From the NCBI GenBank assembly GCA_030247855.1, contig JAPDRN010000175.1, forward strand, positions 1 to 62,007: 62,007 nucleotides of DNA, written 5' to 3'. Origin of the DNA: Knufia peltigerae. Taxonomy: Eukaryota > Ascomycota > Eurotiomycetes > Chaetothyriales > Trichomeriaceae. The translations under genes were made by a program, and so were the position numbers. Below the pieces are notes generated by a model that searched no databases, had not been told where the DNA came from, and saw nothing but the letters and a program-made list of their open reading frames with translations. Numbering within the stretch: the first letter of the stretch is position 1; each line of letters starts with the position of its first letter. Of this stretch, positions 57,825 to 62,007 are shown piece by piece.

Positions 57825-60512
57825 ATGGGCGGCTCCATTGCCTCATCCAACAAGTCGCCGACCTCCGAATTCAGGTACAGCTTGCATGGCTTACCCTACA
57901 GCCAGACCGTAGCATCGCAGCCACCCATCAAGGTCACAAGCTCGACCTCTTTGCATCGCATTCCTGACCACGAGAGCAACGAGCATTTACCTTCGCCGCC
58001 GACAGGGGATAACGCGTCCACCTTGTCCAATAGAAGAAACCAAAACGACGCGTCGCCGCACGATGGAGACACATTTCGGTTTGCTTCTGCAGGTTCAATT
58101 TCCGCACGAGACAGCCAAACAAGCCTCAATACCAGGACCCCGACCGTAAGCAGCTTGACATCCGCCGCAGCCAGTGTTCCTCAGATCCGCGTCAACGACG
58201 CGCCCGATCGGAAGAGTGATGTGAGTGTTGGGGAGAGCAAGAAATGGTTATCCTTGAATCCGGGTCGAATAGGCTCAATGTTTTCGGGGCAAGAGGCAGC
58301 CAAAGACAAGTCTTCCATGCAGGGGAATTTCGACGCTCTTGCATTAGACATAAGCATTCCATCAGGAGGGTTTGCCGACGACCTTACGACGAACAGCATA
58401 GAATTCTCAAAGAGAGGGAGCATGCTGATTGATGGGAGAAGAGTGAATCCGTCAAACAATCGCAGATCTTCACCTATGCTCGCTTCAATCATGGACGAAG
58501 AAAAGAGAGAAGATGGGGCACAAGATGTCACGCCGACGAACAGTGCCAAAGCAACTTCGATGCCGTCTCCCAGCGCTACACCGAAGGCTGTAAAAGAGCG
58601 ACCGCCCGCAAAGGTTTTGTCGGCCGATGAAGAAATGCTCTCTGAAAAAGTACGTGCTTTCTACGCCGCAGGTACAGATAGTCAGAATGAGACGGAATCA
58701 ACAACCAATCTTGCAGCTCGTATGGGCACACGGTGGCAAACGTCGTTGGGTACCGATGCGCAGAGTGCAAGTATACCATCTCTGTCAAGGGCGACGTCTA
58801 CCACCGATATGAATGAGGATCTAGACAGCTCCTCGAGACATCCGAGTATGACGGCTTCCGCTTCGCAAACGTACATAATACCTGAACGGGAAGAGACTGA
58901 GCTGGCTGGTGGCTTGGAAGACTGGAAAGATGTCGATAACGCAGACGTCGACAGATACGGGTTCATCGTATCGCGGACGCCCGTCATGGACGGTGCAGAT
59001 GAGTCCAAGCCTCATCGACTGACTCGTGTCTCGACGAGTTTACAACAAGCCTCCGAAACTCCTCGGCGGAGGGTGACGATACGTCGCACACCGAGCAGTG
59101 CCCATGCCTCTACGAGATCGGTTCATAGCAGACACAGCACTTCTGATCAGACTCCGCCACGCCCGACGAGTTCGCAGAGTGGCTATGTTCGTACTTCCGG
59201 TCGGCGAAGCACCTCGAGTCGTATGCTTGGGCCTGGCTCAAAAGACCGGCGGCTGATGGAATCAGCAATGGATATGCTTACATTGCCGCGGTCCGCGAAA
59301 TCCGTTGTTGAGGACGGCCACGTACACATTGACGACGCTCGAGCCCGGAGAAAAGAATTGGAGCGGGAAGAGAAGTGGCGACGGATGGCACGAGAGAAAC
59401 CTCCTCCCACGGATCCAAAGACCGGTCTGCCAATTGTAGGTGGTGGCTTTGCCACAGGATATACTTTTGACACCAGCTCATCGAAACTCATCGAACGTAC
59501 CTGGAAGGGCATCCCAGACAAGTGGCGAGCGACGGCGTGGCACAGCTTTTTGAGCACCTCGGCCTCGCGGCGGAAAGAGTGTTTAAGCGACGACGAACTG
59601 ATTACTTTGTTTCACGACTATCAGACACAGTCGTCACCTGACGATGTCCAGATTGATATTGACGTCCCACGAACCATCTCTGCACATATCATGTTCCGAA
59701 GGCGGTATCGCGGTGGACAACGTTTACTGTTTCGTCTTTTACATGCCATGTCTCTACACTGCCCTGAAACAGGGTACGTTCAAGGCATGGCGGCGTTGGC
59801 GGTCACTTTACTGGCGTATTACGACGAAGAAAAGGCGTTCGTAATGATTGTTCGCATGTGGGAACTCCGGGGTTTGGGGGAGTTGTACAAGTCAGGGTTT
59901 GGAGGGTTGATGACCGCCTTGAACGACTTTGAGCAGGGGTGGCTGGGCCAGGGGGAAGTCGCGCGGAAATTGGTGAGTGCTTGTCGAGCTTGTCTTGACA
60001 GACTCGGTGCATGACTGACCATTCTTCAGGAGGAACTCAACATCGGCCCGACGGCATACGGCACACGCTGGTACTTGACATTGTTCAACTACACCATTCC
60101 TTTCCCTGCGCAACTACGTGTCTGGGATGTATTCATGCTTCTCGGAGACGATACCTCACCGGCCCCTTCGACCTCGTCGACCACGAACAACAATAGGAAG
60201 GCTTCGGTCGCAGTGGCGTCGCAAAACCAAGCCCAGGATCCTGGCCAAGATCAAAATCCAGAAGAACCTAAATTCGGGACGACTCTCGACGTCCTGCACG
60301 CTTCCTCGGCCGCCTTGATCGACGGGATGCGGGACATCTTGCTCGAATCCGACTTTGAAAACGCCATGAAGGTTTTGACCAGTTGGATCCCGATCCAGGA
60401 CGAAGATTTGTTCATGCGGATCGCACGGGCAGAGTGGAAGATGCATTTGAAAAAACAACAGTCGAATCATCATGGCACAGCCAGTTCCCAAGGGAAAAAG
60501 ACCGGAAAGTGA
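57825..60512 (+). CDS. TBC-domain Rab GTPase-activating protein (Msb3/Gyp3-like)
   Basis: Two exons, 57825-59972 and 60030-60512, with a 57-bp intron, give 876 residues. The frame opens at 57705 with TTG, so the ATG at 57825 (MGGSIASSNK) was chosen; Gly 2 makes this a possible myristoylation site. The first 500 residues are Ser/Thr-rich and disordered. The TBC domain (about 560-800) begins WKGIPDKWRATAWHSFL and keeps Arg 616 (IDIDVPRTIS) and Gln 653 (YVQGM). Blocks RYRGGQRLLFRLLH, MWELRGLGELYKSGFGGLM and YGTRWYLTLFNYTIPFPAQLRVWDVFMLLGD match Msb3/Gyp3-type GAPs, which act on Sec4-class Rabs in polarised growth. A Thr/Gln/Asn-rich insert interrupts the last helices of the domain. Confidence 0.93.
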
Positions 60513-61364
60513 TGACGAGAGCCAGTAGGCGAAAACAAAGAAGAAGAAACCCCCCGGAAACTACGTACCTACGTAGGGAGTCATCGCACGAATCAAAGTA
60601 ATGATTTATACCCGCGCGCGGTGCCGCCACTCCCATTCCCAAACATTACCAATGTTTTGATCAATACTAAAACCTCTTTACCTCTTCACCGGGGGGAGTG
60701 AAGGGAAAGGGAAAGGATTTGGAGGAAGAACACGCCACATCATACACACACACGAATCACCACGGGGCATACATGCGACAAGTGAATTCACGAAACGAAA
60801 CTTGATTTTTCTTTTTGTTTTGGTTTTTTTGGGTTTTTTCCCCCTCTCCCCGGACGAGGCCGATGGGAATGGAATACGGGATAAAATCGAAAGAACCACA
60901 TTGACAGCGTCAACAAGTCAAGAAACACAACGCTTGGGGACAAAAATCAATGGAGCGAAATGGACCGAGTTAATTTCCCATGAGACAAGGGACACGCGAG
61001 GGTGGTTTTTTCGGAAGACAAAAAAAAACCATGAAAAACCAAAATGATCCCGTCTGGATGAGAGCGGCAGAAAAGATACTTGATCCGGGGGACTTGGATG
61101 TCAGTGTTGTGACGGAAAAGAGGATCTTTTTTCTCCTTTGACACCATGTTATGTATATACCTTAATGCTAGTTAGAGGTGCCTACCTTTTTGACTCGAAA
61201 AAGAAGTACCAGACTTTTATACTAGTACCTACCTTACCATACCTTGAGGTAGGGAGTAATCGATAAATGATAATATTGACCCACGACATGGCATGTTTGA
61301 AAGTAGCCAGGTAGGGATTGAAAGTTGGCGAACTTGATGGGGAAAAAACCCCGACGGTAAATAT

Positions 61365-61383
61365 AAGGTATTTTAAATACCTT
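61365..61383. repeat. Perfect 9-bp palindrome
   Basis: AAGGTATTT, one T, then AAATACCTT. It sits in a segment full of ACCT/AGGT words. Confidence 0.75.
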
Positions 61384-61983
61384 TTGGTTGTGTACGAGAG
61401 TATCACATCTGAACTGGGCATCTCGTAAGGTGTTGCTGGATTGAGGATTTCTGTTTTGTTTGTCGAAGCTCTCTTGCTCTCGGATTTCTTCTTTTTCTCC
61501 CAAGTCCAGTGGTTGGTAACAGGTGGAACCATCGATTGATTTAATATGATGTTCAAATGGTTCCCCCCCTTTTTTTTTTCTCGTATTCTCTCTCTCGCAT
61601 TGTAGAACCGTTGAGATGCCTCGTCCCCGTGTGTGTACGTGGGAATGATCACAAGATGTGTATTGGGTTGCCTCATTGTAGATCGGTCATTGTCGTCTTC
61701 GTCGACTACAAGAGGCTGCTTGGCTCGCTTGCTTCCAGATTAACATGGTCGAAATACTCCAAGAGTGACGAGGTGTACTGTGAAAGTCGGTCGGGTTTCG
61801 AGAAGAGAAAACGAAAACGACGACGCTCCTAGAAGGATCAGCTAGTAGCACCCTTTCTCGGGACGAGTATCCTCAGAACACGAGGGTTGGATGCAGTAAC
61901 GATCACATTGTATCCGTCGTTGGGGAGTGGGAAAGTGTCCTATATCTGTTGCCGTAACTGGACCAGAGGTTCCGAAGATGAAT

Positions 61984-62007
61984 ACACACACACACACACA
62001 CACACAC
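61984..62007. repeat. (AC)n microsatellite at the right edge
   Basis: Twelve AC units run to the last base of the window. Confidence 0.95.

Larger units (their letters stand above)
60513..62007. other. Right edge, low-complexity intergenic DNA
   Basis: About 1.5 kb with no supported gene. It contains T-rich runs near 60806-60850 and 61570, clusters of ACCT/AGGT words at 61180-61320, a perfect 9-bp palindrome at 61365-61383 and a terminal (CA)n. The 164-residue frame at 61182-61676 (-) has no domain. Confidence 0.6.

Noticed and set aside
61182..61676. 164-residue ORF near the right edge
   Set aside because: Low-complexity, lysine-rich translation of a repeat-rich segment without a domain.

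Overview
The window looks like nuclear chromosomal DNA of a filamentous ascomycete (Pezizomycotina). Genes are compact and mostly single-copy housekeeping genes. Introns are short (about 48-70 bp, one of 214 bp) with GT..AG ends, ORFs use standard stops, and the proteins match fungal families: EMP70/TM9, Sof1, Rpn6, frequenin, a fungal rhodopsin-domain protein, amadoriase, topoisomerase II, HIS5, Snu23 and Lcp5. I cannot fix genus or order; Eurotiomycetes would fit, but this is a guess. Both ends run into C/CA microsatellites, so the window may be a whole assembly contig broken at simple repeats.

Layout. 1-2.2 kb: gene-poor, low-complexity. 2.2-2.9 kb (-): KxDL-family protein. 5.2-10.9 kb (-): very large soluble PAS-type hybrid histidine kinase. 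12.9-14.9 kb (-): TM9/EMP70 nonaspanin. 15.5-17.8 kb (-): eleven-exon MFS transporter, divergent from 18.6-20.2 kb (+): amadoriase-type flavin oxidase. 20.7-22.1 kb (-): SOF1, divergent from 22.4-23.7 kb (+): RPN6. 24.3-25.1 kb (+): frequenin/NCS-1. 25.9-27.7 kb (+): CSN12/PCID2-like PCI protein. 28.5-30.0 kb (+): unknown Cys/His-rich protein. 31.6-33.3 kb (+): seven-TM rhodopsin-domain protein. 34.4-36.9 kb (-): Thr-rich secreted-type protein and an unknown single-TM protein. 38.2-41.4 kb (-): C3H1 zinc-finger protein and APSES/KilA-N-like protein. 42.6-47.7 kb (-): TOP2. 49.0-51.8 kb (+): TBC RabGAP. 52.3-53.7 kb (-): HIS5, divergent from 53.9-54.6 kb (+): SNU23. 55.6-56.8 kb (-): LCP5. 57.8-60.5 kb (+): second TBC RabGAP. 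60.5-62.0 kb: low-complexity, no gene seen.

No biosynthetic cluster, transposon, CRISPR or viral element is evident. The genes act in separate core processes: ribosome biogenesis (SOF1, LCP5), splicing (SNU23), proteasome and PCI complexes (RPN6, CSN12-like), chromosome topology (TOP2), vesicle and endosome traffic (two TBC GAPs, TM9, KxDL, NCS-1), signalling (hybrid kinase, rhodopsin-domain protein) and amino-acid metabolism (HIS5, amadoriase with a divergent MFS carrier). The most unusual points are a degenerate second receiver-like segment inside the hybrid kinase, a three-fold D-[VI]-G-G-L motif in the tail of the rhodopsin-domain protein, the MFS/amadoriase divergent pair, a head-to-head duplicated tRNA-like element near 54.9 kb, and the recurrence of the intergenic word TACGGAGTA. 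Many starts were moved from non-ATG ORF ends to the first sensible ATG, and exon joins were set by hand from splice signals and family similarity.
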